The notes: a model not told the origin generated them from the letters alone. 64,000 bases of DNA from Aradus depressus (GCA_963662175.1 OY759215.1:18279079-18343078), one strand, 5' to 3'; counted from the first letter of the stretch, positions 14,353-29,400 are shown. Numbers and translations are program-made.

Positions 14353-15986
14353 TTATAACTGAGTTAATGTATGTTAGATTTGAGTAAAAGACATGACATA
14401 ATTGTGACTAAACTAATAATTAACATTAAATTATTTACACCAAAACAAAGCATATTATATCTAAACAAAAACAATAATTGTTATAATTATTATAAACTAA
14501 ATATAAACGAGTGAAGATTTACAAACAAAAAACAAATAGTATGATATGTAAACAAAGACAACATCCTGAGCGAGCAGAAGTTCTAAAATAATAAAATATA
14601 ATATTTTTTAAAACAAACACACCGAAATGTGATGTCACATATAAAATAAATAATCTCAAGAACAAAAACCACCTACATCATCTAATTTACACTATTTGAA
14701 ATAAAAAAAAAATCAAATAATAAAATAGGGTTAAGGTTTGTAATAATATAACTCACTTCGTTCTGCCAGTATTCTACTTATTCATTCAAGTAAATAATTT
14801 AATGTTAATCATTGGTGTTCGTGCCACGGCCGATTTTATTGGAATGAGTGTGGAGCGTACAGGATTGTGAACAGTGGACTGTATAATGGAAACAGAACGT
14901 ATTTATAAAACACACTTACCCCTTTTCCAGGCTGAGCCGTCTTCGCCCAGGGGAATCTAACAAAACACAAATTGCTGGCCAGCAGCGTTTGTTATTCTAT
15001 TAAATACCTGAACGGAAATCTGGAAGGTCAGGCTGGAACAGGCAAACTAGGAGCCTCAGTGGAGGCAACGGGAGTACAGAGGGTCCTGGGGCCTTAGAGG
15101 CAACTTGAACACAACTAGAGAACTACTGGGGCCTCAGGGGGAGGCAACGATAAGGAGACTGGGGCCTTGCAGGCAACGTATAGCAGAACTGAGACTACCT
15201 CAGGGGAAGGCAACGATAAGGAGACTGGGCCTTGTAGGCAACGTGTAGCAGAACTGAGACTACCTCAGGGGGAGGCAACGATAAGGAGACTGGGGCCTTG
15301 TAGGCAACGTGTAGCAGAACTGAGACTACCTCAGGGGGAGGCAACGATAAGGAGACTGGGGCCTTGTAGGCAACGTGTAACAGAACTGAGGCTACCTCAG
15401 GGGGAGACAACGATAAGGAGACTGGAACCTTGTAGGCAACGTGTAACAGAACTGAGACTACCTCAGGGGGAGGCAACGATAAGGAGACTGGGGCCTTGTA
15501 GGCAACGTGTAGCAGAACTGAGACTACCTCAGGGGGAGGCAACGATAAGGAGACTGGAGCCTTGTAGGCAACGTGTAACAGAACTGAGACTACCTCAGGG
15601 GGAGACAACGATAAGGAGACTGGAACCTTGTAGGCAACGTGTAACAGAACTGAGACTACCTCAGGGGGAGGCAACGATAAGGAGACTGGGGCCTTATAGG
15701 CAACGTGTAGCAGAACTGAGACTACCTCAGGGGGAGGCAACGATAAGGAGACTGGGGTCTTATAGGCAACGTGTAGCAGAACTGAGACTACCTTAGGGGG
15801 AGGCAACTATACGACTGGGAGACTAATCCTCACCTGATCAACAAGTGGGTGGGGGTACCTAATTATACATACAAACATAATAAATAAAAAAATGGCGACA
15901 AATTCAAGCTACTGGCCTGACCAATTGGTTTAGTCATAATTATGTCATGTCTTTTAATCATATCTAACATACGTTAACTCAGTAAT
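14353..15986. mobile_element. Element with about 60-bp terminal inverted repeats, non-autonomous
   Basis: Bases 14354-14415 and 15928-15986 are inverted copies of each other with only a few mismatches (for example gacatgacataatt versus aattatgtcatgtc). Between them lies AT-rich sequence and a minisatellite at 15080-15820. No transposase frame is present. Long inverted ends with no coding capacity fit a non-autonomous DNA transposon or foldback element; no clear target-site duplication could be fixed because the flanks are AT-rich. It ends 54 bp from the stop codon of the secreted-protein gene, on that gene's downstream side. Confidence 0.65.
15080..15820. repeat. 66-bp minisatellite
   Basis: About ten copies of a 66-bp unit (aggcaacgataaggagactg followed by gccttgtaggcaacgtgt and agactacctcaggggg), the first ones degenerate. 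Because the period is divisible by three, long frames stay open on both strands (15167-15796 plus, 15195-15806 minus). These are treated as artefacts. GC content is far above the flanks. Confidence 0.9.
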
Positions 15987-16039
15987 AATAATTTATATAA
16001 TATATAAATAAAGCTTGGTAGAAATTCCACAACTTTGTT

Positions 16040-16110
16040 TTATTCCACTGCGAGTCTGATCTCTCTTTTAATAGACCAAGCCAATGGAGAATAATATTCT
16101 AAAGCTCCAT
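16040..16110 (-). other. Exon 4 (terminal) of the secreted-protein gene
   Basis: Acceptor acatttggtacag, phase 1, 22 complete codons then TAA at 16042-16040. AATAAA at 16043-16038 overlaps the stop codon, which would leave a very short 3' untranslated region before the inverted-repeat element that begins at 15986. Confidence 0.7.
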
Positions 16111-19100
16111 CTGTACCAAATGTAACAAAAGCTTGAAATATGTTTTAAATAAAAATTGTTTATAACCACTTCCAGTGTTAGAATAATATAATTTGTTTAT
16201 ACATAGATTTACCTTCTAAATCTGGCAAAACGTCGTTCATCAAATCCGGTTCTGTAATTAAGAAGGAAAGAGAGTCAACAAATGGACAGGTCTATTAAGC
16301 ACGTCAACTGCTCCTCTCATTCTGGCAAGTTTCAAAAAATTATTCCTGCACGAGCTGCGTCAAATATGAAACTGTTTTTATATATTCAAATAAGGTATAA
16401 ATTAAATATTAAACAATTTCAAGAGGACATAATGAAAATATACCTTTTTGAGTTATCTTGTCATTTTAACTGGTTGATGTGGATCCCACACCCGAGTGTA
16501 ACTTTAATTTAATTTCGCATAGTTTTCAAGCTATATAGTTTTAATCCGTTTCAAGTAGGACACCCAGTATATATGTTCTATAGCGTAACTAAGTGTGACT
16601 GAGTAATGGAAATTCCCAGGCCAAATCACTGAAGCTCCTTCAATTAATCTAAAACTTTTTAAATGTCCCAAAAACTGTTGAAACAAGTAGCTAAAGAATG
16701 CATGCATTCCAGTGATATGTTTTTTTAATATTTGGTTCGATGTAAAGTTTTTCTTTGATCAGGCCAACGAAGCCCGGCCACCAAAAACAAACTAGGAGTC
16801 ATGAGGAGTATTCAGGTGATTCCCCTCATTTTAGCTGAATATAGTATAGACTGCTTTTTTCGGTTCTTTTGTTCTTCGACCTGTATAGCCTTGCTTCCTG
16901 CTTTTGTCTTAATTATTTGAAAACCCATTCTGGGCAGAGTCAACTAGTTAGTCCGATCGTACCGAAAGGTACCGCCTAATTGCCTCTTAACCTGAGTGCT
17001 ATTCGGTCCCCATTAGTAATTGACATTCTTAAGACTATCCATTAAACGACCCCGTTGTCGGAAGGGGACGCGGGCCTCTCAAATCTTCTAGAGAGTCGCC
17101 ATACATATAAATTTTCTTATTTTTGAAAGATTTTTTAAATTAAGTACAACTTGCCCCTTCGTTTTATTGAATAGTTTAAAGTTAGTGTGCGTTCAGCGCC
17201 TCTGGTGGAGGACTCAGTCAACGTAAAGTTACTACTCATATTGCCCCTCCTAAAGAAGATCACACATCATCTCATTTCGGTACAACCACTCGTTCAAAAG
17301 TTATGCAATGTGGTCACTATATTTTGAAACTTACTGTTTAAAGGAGTTGGTTCCCTATTCTACTTCACTGCGATTTATGAAACGAGAGGCGAGATGCCAA
17401 TTGCCTTTTCAGGTCCGGTTTCTGGGTCTGCTCTCCTCATCTTCCTCCACGTCATTGGGTAGTGCACCTAGTATGTTTAGAGTGTGTCACATTCCGAGGC
17501 TGTTTTTTTTCCCTCAGAAATTTCTACGACTCCATCAGTCCTTGAAAGTATTCATACCCCACTCGAATTTTAAGAAGGATTAAGGCTTTTGAACAAACAT
17601 TGCCGTCATTGGTGGTCATCAATTGTGAAATTGAAATATATTTGTATTATATACCAATGCCCCCCGAGGGAATTTTACAATTTTCGGAATTTTCTCGTTG
17701 TTTTCAGTTTTTTTCACGGTATACGGAAACAAAAACTGTCTGCCTAAGACTTTGACCGGGAGGGGTTGTGAGCAGAGACAACACATGAACATTAACGATA
17801 GGGTTTTCCTAAAATTTCCCATATAGGGAGATAGAAGCCTTGTAACCCCTTGAGTTACAATATTTACAAATAACAACTAAAATATTAGTAATAAATAAAA
17901 AAAGTCGTCGGTGATTCACCGGCAATGTACTTCCCCAGCCTGAATAAATGAATGGTGTTTTCGCTCTCTCTCCAAAATTAATCGGCCGTTTGGGCTAAAA
18001 ATAAATTGTTGACTTACATAGGGGCTTCTGAATTCTTTTACTAAATTTCATGTCGGTACATTCATTTCATCTGCAGTTTTATATAGTTTTGAGTCGAGCC
18101 AACTCCTCTGATCCCTCCATTACCCTTTGGCCGATTTCGCGAAAAATTAATAAGTGTGTTTCTTCTATGGTTTTGAATTTAAATATAAAATTTCATGTTG
18201 ATACATTTATTACATCAGCAGTTATTAGAGTTTAGGGTAAAAATCAATTGGTGTCGTCCCTATAGGGTTCTTTTTTTTTTCATTTTGGAATCAGGGGGTG
18301 GGAAAACATGAAACTCTGGTGAAAACTTAACATCGAATTTCAGACAGATTACAGAACTTCCCCTTTACTTCGTATAGTAAAGTTAAAATAAAAATATCCT
18401 TCTAAATAATAAAATAAAGCTTCACTTGAAGATAGAGTCAGAGAGCACTCGAAAGTGAACTTTGACCAGGTTCTGTCTCTAAAGGATTGCTGGCACAGGA
18501 CTCCCATCAAGACCAGGGACCAACAAACATGTAGAAATACTTTCTGTTTTCCTTACCGTCAGATTCAACTTCATCACTGAAATTTTCAATACTGGGATCT
18601 TCAATACTGTTTTCAATACTGAGATCTTCAGTAAAGGGGTCTTCAAGAAAGGGATCATCAGTAAAGAGTTTCTCAGTTCTGGCGGGATCTATAGGAGCAG
18701 CTCGCCCTACTTGAATCTGAAAGTAATGAAAATAATTTTATTTTTGTTTATATGTTAAGTATTCATTACTTTGTTATATCTTTACTCAAAAACGATTCTA
18801 GGAAGCAATGAACTTGAAATTTAAGATGAAGATGTTATATATCCTGACTTAGATCTGAAGACAAATCATCACCATGGGGAAGTGACAACCCAATGTACAA
18901 TTTTGAAATCAAAACAAGAAAAGATATTTTATTTTTATTTTTATCAATATACAAGATATTGAACTTCAATGATCAAAATAATAATAAAGAAACAGTTAGA
19001 AATACAATGAAGAAAAGTCACGTCCAGGAATTAGGGTTAACATTGCAGAATGTATGAACATTTAGAAAATACAGAATTAATAATAAAATATAAAAAATGT

Positions 19101-22100
19101 ATGTAATAAAAAAAGGAAAAACACATACCTTTATGATAAATGTGGAAGAAATATAAACAAAAGCAGTTTTTTCAACGAAATTTACAAATGAAGAAAGCGA
19201 AACATGACATCTCTATCAACCAATTTTCAAAAACCAAATTTTTCAAAATTATGTTCAGACTAGATTAACAAGGTAAAGAAAACATCGAAGAACGAAATGG
19301 AGGAGAAAAATGGTTTAACTACGAGGCCATAACGCCCACAACTAAAGCGCTCTGGTGAAAAAAAAAAAAAAAAAAATTTACTCGAATAAAAGCTCCACCA
19401 CAATAAAATGAAATGATTAATGGTAAGAAATAATTCACCTGAAGAAACAAAAACGTCAGGCGTCCAAGGTTCACAAAAGTCAATTGCAAACAACTGGGCA
19501 GCAGGTCCAGAAAAATAATAAATAAGTTGTCGGTGAATCAAGGATAATGTACTTCGCCAGAACGATGTAGTTAACAACATCTTATAGCAGGCGATTTCAA
19601 TGCCTGGGCGGTCGAGTGGGGCAGCAGGGGCACCAACCCAAGAGGGAGGGCCCTCTTGGAAGTTTTCGCCTTATTTATTTTTTTTTTTGTTTTTCGGGTG
19701 TACCGGTCTCTGAAGGAGGCTCAAAAACACCCGTCCTCCGCGTAGGGGGGAATAAGAGCACAATATTATTCTCGTTTAGTTTATTTCTGCCACGGCCTGC
19801 TGTAGAACCCGCCAATCGCCGGGGCGTCTGGCCGGGTCCCCCAACCTACCCTATCGGCGTTTCCCGAGAAAACTCGGGATCAGGCATCCATGCTCTTGGC
19901 TGCGTTGCGCCGAGGATGGTCGCAGGTGGGCTGAGTTACTAGCAACCCGCGGTCATCCCCGGAACCACGCTAAACTGCCCTCTTTACCCTCCGCCAGGAG
20001 GCGACGAATCGACCGAACTCCGGGTAGTCAGCCTCACTCATCAGCTTCAGCGGGTTCAGTCCCAGGTACGATCCTGTCCGGCGTATCAACTCCACCCTAG
20101 GCCCGTCGTACAGCGGGCATTCGAGAACTACGTGTTCTGCAGTCTCGACGCCGCCGCACGAGCAGTTCGGGCTGTCCTTCTTCTTGAAAAAGAAGAGCTT
20201 GGAGTTAAAATCCCCGTGACCCGATAGTATCTGGGACGTCCAGTGGTCCGGCTTTACCCAAACAGATTCTAGTCTTGCCCGGACGTTTGGAAAGTAAGCC
20301 CAGGTCGTTCGGCCATCTGATGATCGTGACCATCGATGCTGCCATTTATCTACTATCCACTCTTGGACTATGTCCTTACAACGCTCTGGTCTGGACTGTC
20401 CGTGTAGTTCCTCCTCCAGGGCTAGTCGCAAAGGCTCGTCGGTATCCCCTCTAAGTGGCAGATTGGGTCTGCAGTGGTACGAGGCGACGGACCCGTCCAA
20501 GACCAAGTCAATGGGTGGGGCTCCCGCCAGTACCTGCAGCGCAGCCGTAGAGATTGTCCGATAGGCCTTTGTGACCCTTAACAGGGCTGTTCTCTGTGCC
20601 TGGACGAGGATAACCCGCTGCCGTTTCGTAGGGCCATGCCACCATCCTGCAGCCGCGTACCTCGCAACAGCCTCGAACACCCCGGTGTAGATTGCTCTAC
20701 ACGGGGAGTAGCCGAGGCCCCATGTTGCTCGGGCTAGGCAGCTCAGAGCGTTGAAAGTGGCTATAATCCTCTCTTTAATGGCAACAGCGTGGGGTGTGAC
20801 GTTCAGACCCGGCCCGATTCGCACTCCTAGGTACGTAACCGTTGCCGGGCACTCAACGCGCAGTCCATGGTATCTTATGACCAGAGGATGCCGGGCGTCA
20901 GTCCTCCCTCTCATTAGCATGGCCAACGTTTTGCCAGGTAAGAGGGCGAGTTTGTTGGTGCAACACCAGCTGTCAATATGCCCAATGGCGATCTCCGCGC
21001 GTTGGGTCAGAGCAGCGCGACTATCTGCCTGCACCGTGACCACGAGGTCGTCGACGTAGGCTATTGCCTTGAAACCACGATTCTCTAGGTCACGGAGCAG
21101 TTCGTCAAAGAGTATGGTCCACAGAGTGGGTCCGAGGACCGAGCCCTGAGGACAGCCTCTGGTGACCTCCACAGTAGTGCTGGCATAGCGCTGGCTCATG
21201 GTTGCTGAGCGTTCGCAGAGGAAGCTGGAGATCAGCCTAAATAGATTTCTAGTTGGTCCCATCATTCGCAGTCGCGTGAGAATCGCAGGCCACCAGGCGC
21301 TATCGAAGGCCGCTGCAATGTCGAAGAAGACACAGAGTGCATATTTGCCCCTGTCCTCCTCCACATCCGCCCTTAGCCTCCTCAAGGCGTCCTCAGTGGA
21401 CCTACCCCTCAGGTAACCGTACTGCCGATGGGACACGTAGGCATGAACCTGGGCGCGAATTCCGTTGAGGACGAGAGTCTCCAGCACCTTACCGAGCACG
21501 GGAAGTAGGCTGATTGGTATATAACTCCTTGCCAAGGCAAGGTCCCTGTCCCCAGGCTTGAGAAACGTGCAAACAATGGCCCGTTTCCATGCTCTCGGGA
21601 AGTGGCCCTGCCTCAAGCAGGCATTGTACAGGTGCATCAGATCTGGCTTGATGACCGGGAAAGCTTTCTTGATTATGGCCGCGTCTATGAGATCACTCCC
21701 AGGGGCGCCGCCACTCTTCTGCTTCCCAACCGCCAAATCCAAATCGATCACATCCCAATCAGGCGCATCTCCCGTATCCGGCAGCGCACGAGATGCAAAC
21801 CTGATGTCATGCTGGCTGGGTGTATCTTCCTCCGGGCCAGGAAGGCCTCTTTCAGGTACATCCCAGCGGCCTCCTCCAGAGACGTGGCGTACAATCCGCC
21901 ATCTCTGATGGAGGCCATGGGGGCGACCGCTTTTAGCCTGCCGGTGGCAACCCGGTAGGGGATCCCCCACGGGTTTTTGCTGCTTTCGTCCTCAATGAAC
22001 TTCCTCCAACTTTCCTTTTTTGCGGTTTCGATCCGCTTACCATAAGCCTTGCTTAGTTGCCTGTACTCCTCCCTTCGCATCCACCTTAGGAGAGGGTCTC

Positions 22101-25100
22101 GGCACCGTTGGCTCCTTCTCCTGGCACGATGAACGGCCCTTTTGGTAAGGGTGAGGTCCTCGCTCCACCAAGGGACCTTCTTGGGCCGGTTGACTTTTCT
22201 CGGGATGGTTTCGTCGGTGGCTCGCAGGAAAATACTGCTGAGTTTGCCAACCTCCTCCTCAATCTGGTCAACCGGGTCCAAGCCCCTGAGGCCCTCCCAT
22301 TCCTCGTCACAAGAGTAGGTGGTGACAGACGCCACGAAGGCGTCAGAAAACGGGAGTCCCTAGGCCTGACTGCAGGGAGCCGGGCATCAAAGAGCCGAAC
22401 GTCTAGGACACTATGGTCACTAGACGTAATCTCTCGGACGCTCCAGCTACCCAGAGCCCGGTATAAGGGGGAGAGTCTCCATTGGAGCCACGGAAGGTGG
22501 GAGAGGAGTGCGGGTCATTAACAACGCATAGATCATGGCGGGCAATCACATCCACTGGGCCATTGGGCGTTCGTTGTTCCGTGCGCCAGTGATAATTTTG
22601 TGGCCAGTACCAAGGCCTGCCACGCAGCCTCTGACGCAGTAGGGCTCCTGGAGAGCTAATACATCAACACTCTCGGCAGCAACCAAATGCCGCAGTTCCT
22701 CCGCCACAATCCTGCGCCTGTGCATGTTGTGCTGCCACAGGCGGAGGCCCTCGCGCATCCTACCCGCCATAATCGGTCCGCGAAACAAGGGCCTTCAAGG
22801 CACGGATGTATGACGGGCAGGTCTCGCTATCAGCCATGTGTACGGCGCAAGGACCCCGTCTGCGGAAGTTCACGCAGTTCGGCGCCTGGGCCTTATTGGG
22901 GCAGCTGGTGTTGTGCCCCTCCACTGAACACCTCGCACATACCTGAGGTCTGTTGCACGTCTTTGCAACATCTCCGAAGACCTGGTATCTCCAGCACCTG
23001 GAAACCTCCAGGAGTCCTTGACTCTGAGAATGAAGCACCCTAGAGTCATCCTCCCGGAGATGATGAGGGCTCCTCTAGTTGCTGCAGTCGCCTCGACTAC
23101 CCAGTTCTCGGTCGATCCGCCCCTAGGGCCACTCTTGTACACCAGCCTGGGAGACTCCAAGCCGGGGTACTGAGTCATGAACCTCCCGGAGAAATCCCCC
23201 TCCGACCAACCAGAGGGCACGCCATAGACGACCAGGCGCGGGCTCCTTTTAGGAAGCGCCCGCGCTTTCAGGCCCGCCTCCTGGAGCCTCACACTGGTTG
23301 CCAGCACCTCCAGCTCGTCGGCTGTGGAGACCTCCACGAGAATCCCCCCCCCCCCCCTCCTAGCGGGTCGGCAGGACCTGACGTTGATTTCGAGTTCTCT
23401 CGGGGTCAGCTTATCTAATGCTGTCTCCAAGGAATCCTTGTCGGACCCCTGGATGGGGGCAACCACCGCCACAAATGTTTGAGGTTTGGTCGGGCCCCCA
23501 GCGACTGTGTTCTTCGCCTTCTCCAACAGCTCCTTCAGCAGGAGCTTCCTGCCAGCTGCAGGTTGCGCTGGTGGGGCCGCCTGTTGGGCGGGTGGGGCTG
23601 CTGGGGCGGCGGATATCGCTGTCCTCTTCTTCCTATTCCTCCTGCCCAGCACCTCGGTCCACGTCTCTTGCGGTGGGGGCAGGTTTTTGTCTAGGGCAGA
23701 GGGGCTGTTGGAGGGGGGATCCCTCGGCATAGCAGGATTGCTGGGCTTCATGGGGGGGGGGGGGGGGGGGGGGCGATTGAAGTGGGACGGGCCAGGACTG
23801 GTTCCGACGCTGGTGCCATCGAAGACCCGCCAGCGGTTCTTCGGGCAGATGTCGTCCCCGGTTCAGACAATTCGGATGCATGAGGGGCAGATCCGCTGAG
23901 GATGCGTTGAGGATGCTGAGGGCGGATGTCGGGGAGGGCAGAGGGAAATACTCTCTCTGTATCTTCTTCGACATAGCCGCGGACTTCGACTGCGCCTGGT
24001 GGCCTGCCATTCTCTTGCGATTACGGTCTGTGGGAATTCCCAGGAACCTATTCGGGCTCATCTCCAGCTTCCTCAGCGAGCGCTCTGCGACGGTGAGGCA
24101 GCAATTCACCAGCACTACAGCGAACGTCACCAGGGGGTGTCCCCAGGGCTCGGTCCTCGGACCAACACTTTGGAACATCCTCTTTGATGGACTGCTTCGT
24201 GACCTCGAGACTCGTGGACTCAAGGCAATTGCCTATGTCGATGACCTAGTGGTCACGGTGCACGCTGACAGTCGAGCTACTTTAACCGCCCGAGCCCAAG
24301 CCGCGATTGACGCTACGGACACATGGTGCCGACTAAACAAGTTAACCCTCTCTCCCAGCAAGACAGCGGCCATGCTGATAAGAGGAAAAACTGACGCCCG
24401 CCACCCCCTGGTTCTTGCAGTACACGGCCGACGCGTTGAGTTTCCGGCCGTGGTCACGTACCTAGGTGTGGGGATTGGGCCGGGATTCAACGTCACGCCC
24501 CACACAGTTGCCATCAAGGATAAGACAACAGCGTCACTCTGAGCTACCTAGCCCGAGCGACGTGGGGCCTCGGGTACTCCGCGTGTAGAACTATTTACAC
24601 CGGGGTCTTCGAGGCCGTAGCAAGATACGCCGCTGCCGGATGGTGGCATCGCCCCACCAAACGACAGCGTACGTTGCTATTACAAGCTCAAAGAGCGGCC
24701 CTCCTCAGGGTTACCAAGGCCTACCGTACAGTTTCCACGGCTGCGCTGCAGGTGCTGGCGGGGGCTCCTCCCATAGACCTAGTCTTGGATGGAGCCGTCG
24801 CCTCGTACTTATGCAGACGCGGCTTACCACTGGAAGCAGACGCGGACGTGGCCTTGCGTCAAGCCTTAGAGGAGGGGATGCAAGGACAGGCGAGACCGGA
24901 GCGCGTGAGGGGCATTGTCCAGGAATGGATTGTGGAAAGATGGCAACGGCGTTGGGCGCAATCGACAGATGGCCGAACCACCTTCGCCTATTTCTCGACC
25001 GCCCGGACGCGCCTTGACTCTCCATGGATACAACCAGACCACTGGATGTCATAGGTGCTATCAGGTCACGGCGACTTCAGCGCCAAGCTCTTCTTCTTTA

Positions 25101-26432
25101 AGAGGAAGAACAGCCCTGCCTGCTCGTGTGGCGGCGTCGAGACTGCGGAACACGTAGTCCTTGAATGCCCGCTATACGACGGGCCTAGGGCGGCGCTGAT
25201 TCGCCGGACAGGATCGTACCTGGGACTGAACCTGCCGGGACTGATGACGGAGGCTGGCTACCCGGCCTTTGGTCGGTTCGTCTCCTCCTGGCGAAAAATT
25301 AAGAAAGCCTTCTAACCCGGTGCCGGGGGCCCCGCCGACAGCCAACAGGCGCAGCGGTGGCTGCCCCCGGCTCCGGAAGATAGGCAGAAGAGAACCCACC
25401 GAAGAATCTCGAGCTCACTCGGCGTAATGAGACGTTGAGGAACCAATGACGACTGCGAACCGTAGCCATCGAGCAGGTCCACAACGGACAAATAGGGTGA
25501 TGTGACCGACCCCCCCTCAGGGGGTCAGGGGCACCCTAAAAAAAAAAGAAAAAAAAAAGAAAAAAGAAAAAAAAAAGAAAAAAGAAAAAAAAAAAAAAAA
25601 AAATATGTCGTCCCCGGCATCAGCCTAGTGGCGATGGCCTCCGCCATTACCTCCGGCCTAAACCCTTTCAAATTTCGGATGATACTTTGACCCTGGTATC
25701 GGCCTCGATCTGTCTGGCGATTGAGGCCGCCAGTAGGTCAACGAGACGCTGGACCCGCTCATTCACCCTCTGCTGGCTGGCCTTGCTCATTCTGGAGGTC
25801 TGGGCAGCGACCATTTGCTGAATGGTTGCCGCCTCTTTGTTGGGGCAGCCCCTGAGCGGGGCGGCGGGCTCGGCGTTCTTTCCTCCTGCTGTTCCGCTCG
25901 ATTTCTTGGAGGCGGGAGAAATCTTCGGGACGGGGAGGGTAGATCGGCGGGGGGGAGGGGGATGGGGGCGGGTGAAATTGCCTGTGGGGCTTCCTGGGTG
26001 GCAGGGGGTGGGGAGGTGGGGGGGACACGGGGACACTTCTTCATTGAAAAAAAAAAAAAATAATAAAATGAAATAAAAAAATAAAATAAAATAAATTAAT
26101 AATAATAATAATAAAAATAAATAAATAAATAAAAGAAAACGGGAAACACCGCCGGCGGGAGCTCAGGGGGGCGTGGTGCGGGGTGGGTTGGGAAACGTTC
26201 TCCTCCTAGACACGCCCACAACCCCAACTGCTACTTGGGGAATTCAAATAATAATATATGTTGAACTCACCCCTTGTACGCAAACCACTCCTCTGATTGT
26301 GTCCAAATTTCGGATTGAGAGCCTTTACACTCTACCCTCTAACAATGCCAACTTTGTTTTTGAGTTAGATCACTATAACCACTTCACAAAGCACTTTAAC
26401 TACTTCACTGGTGCGGAGCAGGTCTAGGACAT

Positions 26433-26466
<34 letters not shown>

Positions 26467-29400
26467 TTTTTTTTTAGGGTGCCCCTGACCCCCTGAGGGG
26501 GGTCGGTCACATCACCCTATTTGTTCGGCGGGGAAATGGGTAACCTTTCTCCGTTTTTATTCACAATTTACTTTTGGTCCTATGGACGGCTGTGGACCGG
26601 CTCGATGGCTACGGTCGGCAGTCGTCCTTGGTTCCTCGCCGCCTCATTGCGCCAAATGAGCTCGAGACTCTTCGGTGGCTTCTGGTCTGCCTATCTCCCG
26701 GAGCCGGGGGCTGCCACCGCAGCGCCTGTCGGCGGTCGGCGGGGCCCCCGGCACCGGGTTAGAAGGCTTTCTTAATTTTTCGCCAGGAGGAGACGAACCG
26801 ACCAAAAGCCGGGTAGCCAGTCTCCGTCATCAGTCCCGGCAGATTCAGTCCCAGGTACGATCCTGTCAGGCGTATCAGCGCCGCCCTTGGCCCGTCGTAT
26901 AGCGGGCATTCGAGGACTACGTGTTCCGCAGTCTCGACGCCGCCACACGAGCAGGCAGGGCTGTTCTTCCTCTTAAAGAAGAAGAGCTTGGCGCTGAAGT
27001 CACCGTGACCTGATAGCACCTGTGACATCCAGTGGTCTGGTTGTATCCATGGAGAGTCAAGACGCGTCCGGACGCTCGAGAAATAGGCGAAGGTGGTTCG
27101 GCCATCTGTCGATTGCGCCCAACGCCGTTGCCATCTTTCCACAATCCATGCCTGGACAATGCCCCTCAGGCGCTCCGGTCTCGCCTGTCCTTGCATCCCC
27201 TCCTCTAAGGCTTGACGCAAGGCCACGTCCGTGTCTGCTTCCAGTGGTAAGCCGCGTCTACAGAAGTAAGAGGCGACGGCTCCATCCAAGACTAGGTCTA
27301 TGGGAGGAGCCCCCGCCAGCACCTGCAGCGCAGCCGTGGAAACTGTAGGGTGGGCCTTGGTAACCCTGAGGAGGGCCGCTTTTTGAGCTTGTAATAGCAA
27401 CGTACGCTGCCGTTTGGTGGGGTGATGCCACCATCCGGCAGCGGCGTATCTTGCTACGGCCTCGAAGACCCCGGCGTAAATAGTTTTACACGCGGAGTAC
27501 CCGAGGCCCCATGTCGCTCGGGCTAGGTAGCTCAGAGCGCTAAAGGTAGCTGTTGTCTTATCCTGATTTTGATTTATTAACTGCGTGGGGCGTGACGTTG
27601 AATCCCGGCCCAATCCCCACACCTAGGTACGTGACCACTGCCGGAAACTCAACGTGTCGGCCGTACACTGCAAGAACCAGGGGGTGGCGGGCGTCAGTTT
27701 TTCCTCTCATCAGCATGGCCGCTGTCTTGCTGGGAGAGAGGGTTAACTTGTTCAGTCGGCACCATGTGTCCGTAGCGTCAATCGCGGCTTGGGCTCGGGC
27801 AGTCAAAGTAGCTCGACTGTCAGCGTGCACCGTGACCACTAGGTCGTCGACATAGGCTATTGCCTTGAGTCCACGAGTCTCGAGGTCACGAAGCAGTCCG
27901 TCAAAGAGGATGTTCCAGAGTGTTGGTCCGAGGACCGAGCCCTGGGGACACCCCCTGGTGACGTTCGCTGTAGTGCTGGTGAATTGCTGCCTCACCGTCG
28001 CAGAGCGCTCGCTGAGGAAGCTGGAGATGAGCCCGAATAGGTTCCTGGGAATTCCCACAGACCGTAGTCGCAAGAGAATGGCAGGCCACCAGGCGCAGTC
28101 GAAGGCCGCGGTTATGTCGAAGAAGATACAGAGAGAGTATTTCCCTCTGCCCTCCCCGACATCCGCCCTCAGCATCCTCAACGCATCCTCAGCGGATCTG
28201 CCCCTCATGCATCCGAATTGTCTGTGCGATACGAAGGCCTGTACCCGGGCTCGAATTCCTGAGAGAATCAGAGTCTCCAACACCTTGCCGGACTCTGGGA
28301 GTAGACTGATCGGTCTATAGCTACCCACCAAGGAGAGGTCCCTGTCCCCAGGCTTGACAAACGTGCACACAAGTGCACGTTTCCAAGCACTCGGGAAGTG
28401 GCCAGTCCTTAGGCAGGAGTTTACCAGGTGAAGAAGATCCGCCTTTATGGCCGGGAATGCCTTCTTGATCATGGCGGCGTCTATGAGATCCATCCCAGGG
28501 GCGCCGCCATTCCTCTGCTTCCCAACCGCCAGACTTAAATCTAATTCGTCCCAGTCCGGAGCGTCCTCCGTATCCGGCAGGGCACGGGCAGTCTCTCTGA
28601 TTATTACCTGGGCGGGGGTATCTTCCGTCGGGTCGTCCGCCGGAAAGGCCACTCCCAGGTACATCCGTCCTGCCTCCTCCAGGGACAAGGCGTAAACGTC
28701 CCCGTCCCTGATGGAGGCCACAGGGGCAACCGGCCTGAGCCTCCCGGTGACGACCCGGTAAGGGATCCCCCACGGGTTTCTGACACTCTCCTCCTCTATG
28801 AAATTCCTCCAACTTACCTTCTTCGCAGTGGCGATGCTTCGGTTGTAGGCATTATTCAGTTGTCTGTACTCTTCCCGCCTTAACACCTTCAGAAGGGGAT
28901 TCCCGCACCGTTGGTACCTACGCCTGGCGCGGTATACAACCCTATTAGCGAGGGTAAGCTTCTCACTCCACCAGGGAACCTTTTTGAGCCTGTTCACCTT
29001 CCTGGGGATGGTTTCATCGGCAGCTCGGAGTAATATACTTCCGAGCTGTTCGACTCCCTCCTCGATCTGGTCAACAGGGTCAACGCTCCCGAGGCCTTCC
29101 CAATCCTCGTCACAGGAGTAGGTCACAAAGGCGTCCGAGATGGCCTTGCGTGTAGCAAAGCGCGGGTCTCTAGGCCTGACCACTGGAAGACCCGGGTCAA
29201 AGAGCTGAACATCTATGACGCAATGGTCGCTAGATGTGACTTCTCTGACACGCCATCCTCCCACAGCCTGGCCTAGTCCGCCGGACACAAGTGTGACATC
29301 TATATGGGATTCTCCCATTGCACCACGAAATGTGGGTGGGGAGTCCGGGTCGTTGACAATGCAAAGATCATGGCGGGCTATCACATCCAGTAACCTGCCA

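Noticed and set aside
15167..15806. Long overlapping frames on both strands (209 and 203 codons)
   Set aside because: Both arise from the 66-bp minisatellite period; simultaneous opening on both strands argues against coding.
19616..19942. 108-codon plus frame
   Set aside because: Out of frame with the LINE X endonuclease at its start and then runs into the antisense 3' end of R1-like copy 1.
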